DNA of 64,000 nt. Source: Ruminococcaceae bacterium UBA3751 (GTDB lineage Bacteria > Bacillota > Clostridia > Oscillospirales > Acutalibacteraceae). Under the pieces are notes generated by a model, which was given only the letters and a program-made list of their open reading frames with translations, was not told the origin of the DNA and did no database searches. The position numbers were made by a program, and so were the translations under genes. Positions 34,901-40,980 of this stretch are shown piece by piece (position 1 is the stretch's first letter; each line of letters opens with the position of its first letter). The DNA is taken from NCBI GenBank assembly GCA_002371215.1, contig DFGL01000039.1, positions 1 to 64,000 of the forward strand, given 5' to 3'.

Positions 34901-36267
34901 CAGGTAAGGATTACAAGAATACGCTGCACACGGGAACAGACCCGATTACAGCGGCTCTCCTTACAGTATTCAACACTGTTGAGGGTGATAAAGAAAACTA
35001 CGTTAAGAAGTTTAATATTACCTATACCGTTAAGAACGGCGACACGGTAGTTGCTGAGGACAGCGATTCAAAGTTCTACGGCGAGGCTACCAAGGACTTT
35101 GCAGTACCCGAGGAGGCTCAGGGTCAGTCCAAGATTTCAATTACCTATACAGACCTTGACGGAAATGCTCTCGGCAGCGTTAAGGAAAAGACTCAAAACG
35201 GTACTACCTTCTCAAGAATTGCAAAGAGCAATATGGATATTACTCTTGCAATTACCCAAAACAATGGCGGCGAAGGAGCTTATACAGTTAAAATCTGTAA
35301 CGTTTACGGCACTGTAACAGATATCTTTACCGCAGCAGAGGCTGACGTTAAGGATATTGCTCAGAAGATTGAAACCGAAACGATTACAATCGGCAGCAAG
35401 AGCTTTACCGCTCCGTTAGTTCCGTACTACACCTTCTCTGCATGGCAGAAGTCTACCGATGATGAAGAAAAGGTAGTTGTATTCACTCCGCAGTATAACG
35501 CGGGCGTTACGGTTAACTTTACCGTTGCTCAGGGCGGCGTTGCTTCAGGCGCAGCTCTTAAAGAAGCCGGCTCAACGACCTACAGCACGGCGTTTGATAC
35601 CGAGGTAACTCTTGACGCAAGCGAGGTTGAAGACTTCTGGGCTTGGGCAACAATTTCAGGCGATAATCTCTATCAGATAGCTTCCTACAGCCCGAGCTAC
35701 AAGTTCTATGCTGTATACGGCAACAATAAGTCCGATGAAATCAACGGCGAACAGTTTGTTGCTATCAGGAAGATTGACGGCAGGTATTATGAGCCTGACG
35801 GAAAAACGGAGCTCAAGGCAAATAAGGTTGATACGGTATTTAATATCAACTATGACGCTGAGGCAGTTCTTAAGAGCAAGCTTGATAAAAAGCTTCCGTT
35901 CGTATCACTGATTAACGCAGAGCTTGCCGAGGGCAAGAAGAAGGCTACGGGTTACTTCCGTATTACACAGGGCAGCTCGGTTACTCCTTCGGAATTCGGT
36001 ACTCTCGCAACAAGCAAGTCTGCCAATAAGGCTTATATGGTTGAAGGCAGCGCGTCTAAGTTCAGGACTTCAACAATCCTTTCAAGCGGTCAGTACGTAT
36101 TTACAATCAACAGACCGTCGTCAGCGTTTACCGCTGTAACCTTCAGAGGATATATGGCTTACCTCTTCCCGTATGACTTTACTCATACAAGCAATACTTC
36201 GGTAAGCGATGTTGAGGCTGACCTTAACGTAACTGAATATTCAGGCAATATTGCAATTGCTCAGTAA
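25906..36267 (+). CDS. Giant secreted multidomain protein with LamG-like and GH43-like domains
   Basis: A 3453-residue protein with a signal peptide ('ILSVFLSLLMVVTMLPFGGI'). I see a first LamG-like domain (~30-250), a helical stretch (~260-660), two or three beta-sandwich segments (~665-950), and a second LamG-like domain (~960-1250, ending 'YIDDVRMYTKALTQAEINN'). A GH43-like five-bladed propeller follows (~1275-1690), whose likely catalytic residues are Asp1276 in 'SHDPTN', Asp1468 in 'NAIDA' and Glu1531 in 'GEGGY', as in arabinan-active enzymes. A beta-sandwich follows to ~1840. The last ~1600 residues are Tyr/Asp/Thr-rich and not recognised. No dockerin, LPxTG or C-terminal helix is seen. 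Arabinan or plant/host glycan binding and cleavage is inference. Confidence 0.85.
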   Translation: MKKMSKRILSVFLSLLMVVTMLPFGGILALASAKDTEAYFYDNAEGYSASTGTDKINGTNYIANNGGTNYVTADKDWTPNGDRTTGFVISFWYNPGATVGTWGSECMFAMGLPSDESNNKKYFEVFESGTLRYCYNGTSYIDVDVASGGIWNNKVTANKWQYITIIIDPNGDYYDTLSFYVDDTLTYTLDDSTGTNVQADGRGVCDFFANYSGKVRLASSLGVHSWTSATGSIDEVFIYPSKMKPEDAMDLFETKMKSGVYQNTKSAYQSYIATSTQLDAFNYGGKAEAEQYAQTNANQLVDKITTMYGWNETFTTINGSGYSSAIYSPTIPSPASSDNATNTTGDVQVNSSWTGSDGVNTRIYQPSPVLLYDGKTKMTFPVGVWAHPYKTGTWSKNGRTTYIYPTAAPFSHESWWKGNIADESNTYALNYDTLINGSAYTGYSSSNTNEVVYKTQEFYGVNYVVVSNPTFTNKLYNGTPTYTMYVKDDAKGTTTSVNGTNVYVVDATALISAARAAATSFDDSYKEGGYNAVLTALDNTTELDLTTKDYSNVATGANSAISTINDLITALGNSTADGQYKTLRDAMEYQGAISDGTSTSVPAAYNNGVNPDGYTTATYTAFKTAYEAAKAKMAALYSTSGSANYSAALGTEAQDLLDAFAALAHSSVVKPTITPATGATVGKNTQLTITNNTDSYNADTKAQDGTIYYTVKVDGGAESEPMTVTAAKDASATVTPFTDVPATASTVTVKAYIYAYENAGDTNLQVSANETVTYNLLAAPLIDGKNSGAVKGKDQGDTVAITGSGNIMYKINDGAYQTYSSAVSLFTDDSSAQTISAYSVVDGVESAVSTVTFTRAGAFTITLDNPNAKSPLFYDAGSAVRVSVDNTKGTFSNVKYKIIPDGDEDHAVVKTLATDGATTSTSAFMNYKGISVVAYVDGAEEDGVEATFYNVDKFDPMIYQESFNGTTAYYDFLGSSTGVDGVLNVPEADDTIRVKQGTYGLDTYDQRKNVLKIAANSATYGNVLQLNENPLANSTNAAFAKESGVTISFWRYVTPSGDTAINTDDLRWLNVLNFTKANKDDYTDATSANHYQYAVLTANGTFSFSENGANGGPYLDYYPASCDITNHSTDANHGYWTHIALTVDPTTAATTEDSGDTRLDTGITVYINGEPHDIDVSNTETKVDTPVVKSKNRNFASMTDKEVVDELLDYLTDEDTNVLFGYGAWDDQVGYRSNKDLYIDDVRMYTKALTQAEINNMYTDSAADAQPGHQSSTSHDPTNVTVYTFKNAYNYTNVDGVSATKPAGAQVGQEFIDYYNVDLSLVDISYYSFGTGMTIYKSDDNVNWTVIGDSKGRTGYQNEELFNGEYRSVLGYRIDQGGTADTPLGWASQGESIDHGEVRARASGHLLWAPHVMYNLKQDKWMYYGSTSAWQSNYSAVFVFTSDEVANNYTYQEIVVKTQSGDSTNAIDACAYYGRDSEGKINPNALYMLYGSWGDIYVKTLNPNGTRTDTDRTLGDLLARANNNGGPGGGEGGYVTYENGYYYYWISAGANGWGTSGGAYRQRVFRSENPTSGFVDVTGSLATNASSKPHGNGIVSAYDLKTNDYIYTSVGHSSLYKAYNTYGETVEINAAHAREYSHSGIATEDGQLTTRQIWLIGNVAIHNPVAYTDNGWPTAFPLNYDESFTLQYRGDGSTARKSRGFNAFDIQGVYDSNTLLNVGDDDSKYAGYCSGNYCAYAASYDTEIIATDTDAGVIVNMKSNDGYSFKLTYDDPENPTKTYITLYSGTTEYAHGVIANQGAEGSAIPEFSYVINSTGQHVWGYKYETIVRDAENYEGKNQVEVDGVVYTHKASDKYTVYGQEISDDLNYLTDTSAGERVTTLKVNYPSEIAVNDKSAVVCVNDADFVAAGYTAGEYWVEYAAGQDLWYKDNGDGTVTTKTPAQFKNLSEEDKAEYYRYYVLKGTVSNYFHYFKNEKDLDGQRITGYPEKGLELLIMYTNVTDSTGTLYGEYEFPFVMPNPAWAHTMAATRNAQSDWIGNDRQSSVGIFNRFIDSYGEATPTYSHVLYDYNAFTIKEDASKYGSGVANVLADFDEKSFGRTDLSTVDKINTLFDFYDDPSVGINSGTYSVQEHQDKGPSAYTAVPDVVKVNYYIDYSDKSQYQEVAGTSDNTYVSGNKNGLIKTKNGVPFGYQFKMKASNFLWDTTDVAAIHDVTSYERNTTGLDITYQTHEAYTDLRYDDDAKDDAKNPQNLKSNRNGFRTASVTWPTNINHKYWYEPEMMFYTDLRTYNDQHFDYSYRKKYLELFALGDNTYTFTDMGGADKYLDGSNGATGPTIHDYWSGANTSKRAFDSYSNGKNDTHAWKGTATFSGKNAVKQNEYQEVYDGWYYMTEVDDGVLQYHYTDSEATARANAKSGTYTDGNGKTQYYYGKLNVSAEAYANYILEFGAYHKLGGLVKGGCFIPHETYNYYNIGVATCDKGAVREFVDTFANKEFTVNNGTAVSEFTNDQIRGTATQQGDIQDIRVTSGLKAADYTVASFNEYLDALGEAYWFVNNPRNTTYQSSVDGKTYEYSVGYDNFYGEEHAAIYQADAAEHNIFNETTATAGSYEARDGGDNKPHTDEVQADIIADVIIAYKNLYAVSNYTAAEDFYNSIEISDGVDGEGETITDGVITFYTDKTKTDVDYRITKDNFTDDSWDQFVALVRNSGAFFDYYTNGNIGEEGYDRVDTDISSWRYVTMTGEAYNNLLDIIKHAQSGLMEQLDTQSLSDTYDDKTGADPTYGGDKLTDGIYNDQSVQVKTFDSWYNMNTEANKANELLTAAANKDDDLTQDGPNKTAYEVEDGTTVYFTNGRYKVTDVKAYEFDDYTYYAQSFSTDEFTEDGEGSSTKYDEAENCSEMQDTVYDESATLAATTLEDCDTADAYAAYDAAYSAVESVNFDKYLATAKDGSDGAEALVNAELAKKTSEYNPEAETRAETVYVTLTSDQVAAYNERMGAEILETGKDYKNTLHTGTDPITAALLTVFNTVEGDKENYVKKFNITYTVKNGDTVVAEDSDSKFYGEATKDFAVPEEAQGQSKISITYTDLDGNALGSVKEKTQNGTTFSRIAKSNMDITLAITQNNGGEGAYTVKICNVYGTVTDIFTAAEADVKDIAQKIETETITIGSKSFTAPLVPYYTFSAWQKSTDDEEKVVVFTPQYNAGVTVNFTVAQGGVASGAALKEAGSTTYSTAFDTEVTLDASEVEDFWAWATISGDNLYQIASYSPSYKFYAVYGNNKSDEINGEQFVAIRKIDGRYYEPDGKTELKANKVDTVFNINYDAEAVLKSKLDKKLPFVSLINAELAEGKKKATGYFRITQGSSVTPSEFGTLATSKSANKAYMVEGSASKFRTSTILSSGQYVFTINRPSSAFTAVTFRGYMAYLFPYDFTHTSNTSVSDVEADLNVTEYSGNIAIAQ

Positions 36268-36288
36268 TAGTCTTAGGAGGGTATCAAT

Positions 36289-36429
36289 ATGAAAAAGAAT
36301 TATGCAGCTCCCAAGGCTGAAATAGAAATGTTCACGTTTACCGACGTTGTTACAATGTCTCCCGAGGTAACTACCAAGCAGGGTATTATTGATGGCGGCG
36401 AGGAAATTTCGGTAACGGGCGAATTCTAA
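36289..36429 (+). CDS. 46-residue peptide downstream of the giant protein gene
   Basis: It begins 'MKKNYAAPKAEIEMFTFTDV' and ends 'GGEEISVTGEF', with TTAGGAGGG eight bases before the ATG, the best ribosome binding site in the area. It starts 21 bases after the giant gene's stop and lies before the shared terminator, so it is co-transcribed. No signal peptide, helix or cysteine is present. The pattern of a Lys/Tyr/Pro start, a Phe-rich middle and an acidic Gly tail resembles small peptides I associate with gut Clostridia near large secreted proteins or peptide-modifying genes, but I cannot name a family. Confidence 0.75.
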   Translation: MKKNYAAPKAEIEMFTFTDVVTMSPEVTTKQGIIDGGEEISVTGEF

Positions 36430-36438
36430 ACGAATAAG

Positions 36439-36465
36439 GCGCAGGACGAAAGTCCTGCGCTTTTA
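36439..36465 (+). terminator. Terminator of the giant gene operon
   Basis: GCGCAGGAC/GTCCTGCGC stem with a GAAA loop (36439-36460), then TTTTAATTT. Confidence 0.85.
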
Positions 36466-36473
36466 ATTTGGCT

Positions 36474-36510
36474 TATAAAAAAGAGGCGTGCAATTTAAGC
36501 ACGCCTCTTT
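36474..36510 (-). terminator. Terminator facing the minus strand
   Basis: Perfect 12-bp stem AAAGAGGCGTGC/GCACGCCTCTTT (36480-36510); the T run lies on its minus-strand side. Transcripts from csoR that pass the inverted-repeat element would end here. Confidence 0.75.
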
Positions 36511-36788
36511 AAGCAGAGCGAAACGAATCCGAACACGGTTTAAAATGGCGGATTTGCCTTATCTCTGCGTTAAAAATACTCGGAATACATTAAGTATTCC
36601 TGCGTTTTTTGCCTTGACCTAAACCAAATCTGCTCATTTTAAACTGCAAAGCACTAAAAACGCTTGAAGTTAGGATGAAATTTGGCTTTTGAGGTCGAAG
36701 CTTTGCTGACGCAAAGCAAGAACGAAAACGGCAAAGTTCGCTTAAATACAGTGTTTTTAGCGGTTCGGATTCGTCTCGCTCTGCTTAA
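36509..36788. repeat. 280-bp three-armed inverted-repeat element
   Basis: The 26-bp ends (36509-36534 and 36763-36788) are inverted repeats with one mismatch. Inside are two separate hairpin arms: 36538-36644, with GTTTAAAATG pairing with CATTTTAAAC and GGAATAC/GTATTCC at its tip; and 36654-36760, with CTAAAAAC pairing with GTTTTTAG and GCTTTGC/GCAAAGC at its tip. There is no plausible ORF. It fills the otherwise gene-free stretch between the giant gene's terminators and csoR and could be a MITE or a structured 3' UTR. Confidence 0.7.
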
Positions 36789-36791
36789 GCT

Positions 36792-37079
36792 TTACTTCAT
36801 AAATTTATCAACTGCTGCGGAGAGCTCGTCAATCATTTTCATATCGCCATCCTCAACCGCGTGAACTATACAGTGCTCCATATGGTCCTTCAGAATTACC
36901 TTACCCGTGTTGTTTATAGCGGACTTAACCGCGGCAAGCTGAATAAGCACCTCGCTGCAGTCGTCGTCGTTTTCAACCATCTGTTTAACCTTCTGAAGGT
37001 GGCCGATAGCGCGCGCAAGACGGTTTGAAACCTCTTTTATATGTTCTTTTGAATGGTGATGGTTATGATTGTGTTCCAT
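36792..37079 (-). CDS. CsoR-family metal-sensing repressor
   Basis: A 95-residue all-helical repressor of the CsoR/RcnR/FrmR family. Cys41, His66 and Cys70 reproduce the Cys-25-His-4-Cys spacing of copper-sensing CsoR from Mycobacterium (C36, H61, C65), so Cu(I) sensing is the best inference. The N-terminus is rich in His ('MEHNHNHHH'), which may add metal affinity. No copper ATPase or chaperone gene is adjacent; it follows purL by about nine bases and may be transcribed with it. Its stop codon lies just beside the inverted-repeat element. Confidence 0.88.
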   Translation of the reverse strand: MEHNHNHHHSKEHIKEVSNRLARAIGHLQKVKQMVENDDDCSEVLIQLAAVKSAINNTGKVILKDHMEHCIVHAVEDGDMKMIDELSAAVDKFMK

Positions 37080-37088
37080 ATTCTTTCC

Positions 37089-40000
37089 TTACTTAAAATA
37101 ATTTACGCCGCTTTCAAAGATTTTCATATCCTTTTCAAACGGGGTGTTGGAATAGAGATTATCTCCCTTACGCTCGCAGTGACCCATTTTGCCGAGAACG
37201 CGTCCGTCGGGTGAGGTAATGCCCTCAACGGCGCAAACCGAGCCGTTGGGGTTAAACGGCATATCAGCCGTTACGTCGCCGTTTAAATCAACATACTGAG
37301 TTGCAACCTGACCGCCCTCTATGAGCTTCTTCATAACCTCGTCGTTTGCTACGAATCTGCCCTCGCCGTGAGAAATCGGCACGGCAAAAACGTCGCCCGC
37401 ATTAACTGAGCTGAACCACGGTGATTTAACGCTCGTAACCCTCGTATACGCCATCTGGGAAATATGTCTGCCGATGGTGTTAAAGGTAAGAGTCGGGTCA
37501 GTTTCCTTTGTTTCAACTATTTCGCCGTACGGCACAAGACCGAGTTTAATAAGCGCCTGGAAGCCGTTGCATATACCGAGCATTAAGCCGTCGCGTACGT
37601 TGAGAAGTCTTGAAACAGCCTCGCTTACTCTCGGGTTGCGGAAGGTCGTTGCAATGAATTTACCCGAGCCCTCAGGCTCGTCGCCGCCCGAAAAACCGCC
37701 GGGAAGCATAACAATCTGCGCCTTGTTAATCTCCTCAACCATTTTATCTATCGTATCGTTGATATCTGCAGAGGTAAGGTTCTTAACAACGAGGATTGAA
37801 GCCTCTGCGCCTGCTTTTTCAAAAGCACGCGCTGTATCAATCTCACAGTTAGTGCCGGGGAATGCGGGAATGAACACTCTCGGCTTTGCAACCGCGTTTT
37901 TGTTTATAAAGATTGAGCGTTCTTTATAAAGAGGAACGTCATAAGGCATTTTTGCGTTTTTGCCCGAATCAGTAGGGAATACTCTTTCAAGCTTGCCCGT
38001 CCATTCGTCAACCAAATCGTCGGTAGTCAAAACAGCGCCGTCAAGAATGAATACGGAGTTATCGTTCGTAGTACCGAGAACGGTTCCGTCATATTCCTTT
38101 TCGTTTGCAATCTCAATTACGAACGAGCCCTGAAGCGGAGCGAAAAGGGTTTCCTTGCTGAGTCCCTGAGCAAAGGTGAAGCCGAGCTTGTCGCCGAATG
38201 CCATCTTACAAACGCAGGCTGCGGCGCCGCCCTCTTTAACTACGGAAGCGGAAAGAATTGAACCGTCGCGGATGCCTGAGTAAACGCTCATCATAAGGTC
38301 CATTGCCGCCTCGTAATCGGGGAGACCGCTCTTTTCGTCAACGGGGATTTCAAGGAGCTTGACCGTTGAGCCGATATTTTTGAATTTTGCGGAAACCGTC
38401 TTTGAAGCCTCGCTCATTCCTACCGCAAAGGAAACGAGGGTAGGCGGTACGTCAAGCTCGTTGAACGAGCCGCTCATACTGTCCTTACCGCCGATAGACG
38501 GAGTTTTATAGCCGAGCTGAGCTGAGAGCGCACCGAGCAGTGCCGCAGTGGGCTTGCCCCAGCGCTTCGGGTTATCTCCGAGTCTTTCAAAATACTCCTG
38601 GAAGGTAAGGCGCGCCTTTGAAGGGTCGCAGCCTACTGCTGCGAGCTTTGAAAGGCTTTCCGTAACTGCAAACGCCGCGCTGTGGAACGGAGACCATGAA
38701 CTGAGCTTCGGAATAAACCCGTAGGACATAACGCTCGCGGTATCCGTTTCGCCTTCGAGAAGCGGGATTTTAGCCGCCATAGCCTCTTCGGGAGTAAGCT
38801 GGTATTTACCCGCGTAGGGCATAAGAACCGTCGCCGCGCCGATTGATGAGTCAAAACGCTCAACGAGTCCTTTTTGAGAGCATACCTCAAGGCGGGAAAG
38901 GTTAGCCTTGAGCGCGTCCGCGCTGCTCATACCTTTTAGTGCAGCGGGAACCTCTGTTCTGTAGCTTGTGCTGTCAGCGGCAGTGATTTCAGCCTTTGCG
39001 TGCTGAACAACGCCGTTTGTATTTAAGAAATCGCGGCTGAGGTCAACAATTTTGTCGCCGCGCCAGGTCATCTCAAGTCTGTTGTTTGAGGTAACCTCTG
39101 CAACAACGGTTGCCTCAAGGTTTTCCTCAAGCGCAAGCGCTGCGAATTTTTCAACGTCGTTTTTATCTATAACGACAGCCATTCTCTCCTGGCTTTCGGA
39201 GATTGCAAGCTCCGTGCCGTCAAGGCCGTCATATTTTTTCGGTACTTTATCAAGGTCTATTTTTAGTCCGTCGGCAAGCTCGCCGATAGCAACGGAAACG
39301 CCGCCTGCACCGAAATCGTTGCAGCGTTTAATAAGCGTTGCAACCTCTTCGCGCCTGAAAAGACGCTGGATTTTACGCTCGGTAGGCGGATTACCCTTTT
39401 GTACCTCTGCGCCGCAGGTTTCAATTGACATTGAGTTGTGCGCCTTGGAGGAACCGGTCGCGCCGCCGCAGCCGTCACGCCCCGTGCGTCCGCCGAGGAG
39501 TACGATAACGTCGCCCTCCTGAGGAGTTTCGCGGATAACGTTCTTTTTCGGAGAAGCGCCTATTACCGCGCCGATTTCCATTCTCTTAGCTATGTAGCCC
39601 TCATCGTAAAGCTCAACAACCTGACCCGTTGCAAGACCTATCTGGTTTCCGTAAGAGGAGTAGCCCTGCGCCGCGCCCGTTGTGATTTTGCTCTGAGGAA
39701 GCTTTGCGGTGAGAGTTTTTTCAAATGCAACGGTAGGGTCGCCCGAGCCGGTTATACGCATTGCCTGGTAAACGTATGCGCGCCCTGAAAGTGGGTCGCG
39801 GATTGCACCGCCGAGGCAGGTTGCCGCGCCGCCGAAGGGTTCGATTTCCGTAGGATGGTTATGGGTTTCGTTTTTAAACTGAACAAGCCACGGTTCTTTT
39901 TTGCCGTCAATTTCAACCTCAACGTTGATTGAGCAGGCGTTTATTTCCTCGCTCTCGTCAAGGTCGTCAACAAGGCCGCGCTTTTTGAGAACCTTTGTGC

Positions 40001-40841
40001 CTATGCACGCCATATCCATAAGGCATACGAGCTTGTCCTTTCTGTCGCCGTAAACCTCTTTTCGAACAGCAAGGTATTCTTTAAGCGCTTTTTCAACAGC
40101 GGCGGAATAACGTCCTTCGTCAATTTTAATCTCGTCAAGCTGAGTTGCAAAGGTGGTGTGGCGGCAATGGTCGCTCCAATAGGTATCTATAACCTTCAGC
40201 TCCGTCAGAGAAGGCTCTCTGTTTTCATCATTTTTGAAATAATCGCGTACCCAGCAGAGGTCTGCAACGCTCATTGCAAAGCCCATACTCTTATGGTATG
40301 CGGCAATTTCCTCATCGCTCATTGCGGTGAAGCCTTCAATTCTGACAATATTTTCAGGAATATCGCTCTTGATGTCAAGTGTTTCGGGAAGCTCCATTGA
40401 GGCCTCGCGGCTTTCAACGGGATTGATAATATACGCTTTGATTTTATTGAATTCAGCGTCTGTAATATTTCCCTTAACGGCAATGATTTTTGCGTAGGCA
40501 ACGGCGGGTCTTTCACCTGCTGTAAGGAGCTGAATGCACTGCGCTGCGCTGTCCGCTCTCTGGTCGTACTGACCGGGAAGGTATTCGGTTGCAAAGTATT
40601 TCCAGCCTTCTTCAAACTGAACAGAGCTGCTCGTGTTATCAAGATTAGCCTCCGAAAAAACCTGACGAACCGCCTGTGCAAACTCCTCCTCGGTAAGTCC
40701 CTCTGCATCGTAGCGGTTAATTATTCTTAAATCCTCAAGCGCGGTAATTCCTACGTTATCGCGTAAATCCTTGAGAATATTTCCCGCTTCAATATCATTT
40801 CCTTTTTTCTTTTCAACAAAAATTCGGTAAACCCTTGACAT
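37089..40841 (-). CDS. purL: Phosphoribosylformylglycinamidine synthase, single-chain PurL
   Basis: A 1250-residue enzyme that converts FGAR, ATP and glutamine to FGAM in purine synthesis. It is the large form, with N-terminal, synthetase and C-terminal glutaminase parts in one chain, as in Proteobacteria and many Clostridia. Visible motifs are 'FKNETHNHPTEIEPFGGAAT' near residue 325, 'GGRTGRDGCGGA' near 450, and the glutaminase start 'PAFPGTNCEIDTA' near 1015 with its nucleophile in 'GICNGFQAL' and its His in 'PISHGEGRF'. The start has GGGAG before it. It is not in a visible pur operon. Confidence 0.95.
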   Translation of the reverse strand: MSRVYRIFVEKKKGNDIEAGNILKDLRDNVGITALEDLRIINRYDAEGLTEEEFAQAVRQVFSEANLDNTSSSVQFEEGWKYFATEYLPGQYDQRADSAAQCIQLLTAGERPAVAYAKIIAVKGNITDAEFNKIKAYIINPVESREASMELPETLDIKSDIPENIVRIEGFTAMSDEEIAAYHKSMGFAMSVADLCWVRDYFKNDENREPSLTELKVIDTYWSDHCRHTTFATQLDEIKIDEGRYSAAVEKALKEYLAVRKEVYGDRKDKLVCLMDMACIGTKVLKKRGLVDDLDESEEINACSINVEVEIDGKKEPWLVQFKNETHNHPTEIEPFGGAATCLGGAIRDPLSGRAYVYQAMRITGSGDPTVAFEKTLTAKLPQSKITTGAAQGYSSYGNQIGLATGQVVELYDEGYIAKRMEIGAVIGASPKKNVIRETPQEGDVIVLLGGRTGRDGCGGATGSSKAHNSMSIETCGAEVQKGNPPTERKIQRLFRREEVATLIKRCNDFGAGGVSVAIGELADGLKIDLDKVPKKYDGLDGTELAISESQERMAVVIDKNDVEKFAALALEENLEATVVAEVTSNNRLEMTWRGDKIVDLSRDFLNTNGVVQHAKAEITAADSTSYRTEVPAALKGMSSADALKANLSRLEVCSQKGLVERFDSSIGAATVLMPYAGKYQLTPEEAMAAKIPLLEGETDTASVMSYGFIPKLSSWSPFHSAAFAVTESLSKLAAVGCDPSKARLTFQEYFERLGDNPKRWGKPTAALLGALSAQLGYKTPSIGGKDSMSGSFNELDVPPTLVSFAVGMSEASKTVSAKFKNIGSTVKLLEIPVDEKSGLPDYEAAMDLMMSVYSGIRDGSILSASVVKEGGAAACVCKMAFGDKLGFTFAQGLSKETLFAPLQGSFVIEIANEKEYDGTVLGTTNDNSVFILDGAVLTTDDLVDEWTGKLERVFPTDSGKNAKMPYDVPLYKERSIFINKNAVAKPRVFIPAFPGTNCEIDTARAFEKAGAEASILVVKNLTSADINDTIDKMVEEINKAQIVMLPGGFSGGDEPEGSGKFIATTFRNPRVSEAVSRLLNVRDGLMLGICNGFQALIKLGLVPYGEIVETKETDPTLTFNTIGRHISQMAYTRVTSVKSPWFSSVNAGDVFAVPISHGEGRFVANDEVMKKLIEGGQVATQYVDLNGDVTADMPFNPNGSVCAVEGITSPDGRVLGKMGHCERKGDNLYSNTPFEKDMKIFESGVNYFK

Positions 40842-40876
40842 ATGCTTTCTCCCAATTTGTTATTTATTAATTATTT

Positions 40877-40905
40877 ATAATAGCATAATACGGTGTTAAT
40901 TACAA
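40877..40905 (-). promoter_or_regulatory. Promoter of purL
   Basis: On the minus strand: TTGTAA (40905-40900), 17 bp, TATTAT (40882-40877). The leader is too short for a purine riboswitch. Confidence 0.55.
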
Positions 40906-40980
40906 TATTAATTTATTGTTAAATCTGATATATTTAAGGTGACTACGGCATAAAAATATGGTATAATGACAGCGTAAGGA

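Noticed and set aside
36682..36864. 60-residue open frame across the repeat element
   Set aside because: Crosses the inverted-repeat arm and the end of csoR; no ribosome binding site.
40842..40980. Purine riboswitch upstream of purL
   Set aside because: The leader after the promoter is too short and shows no three-way junction.
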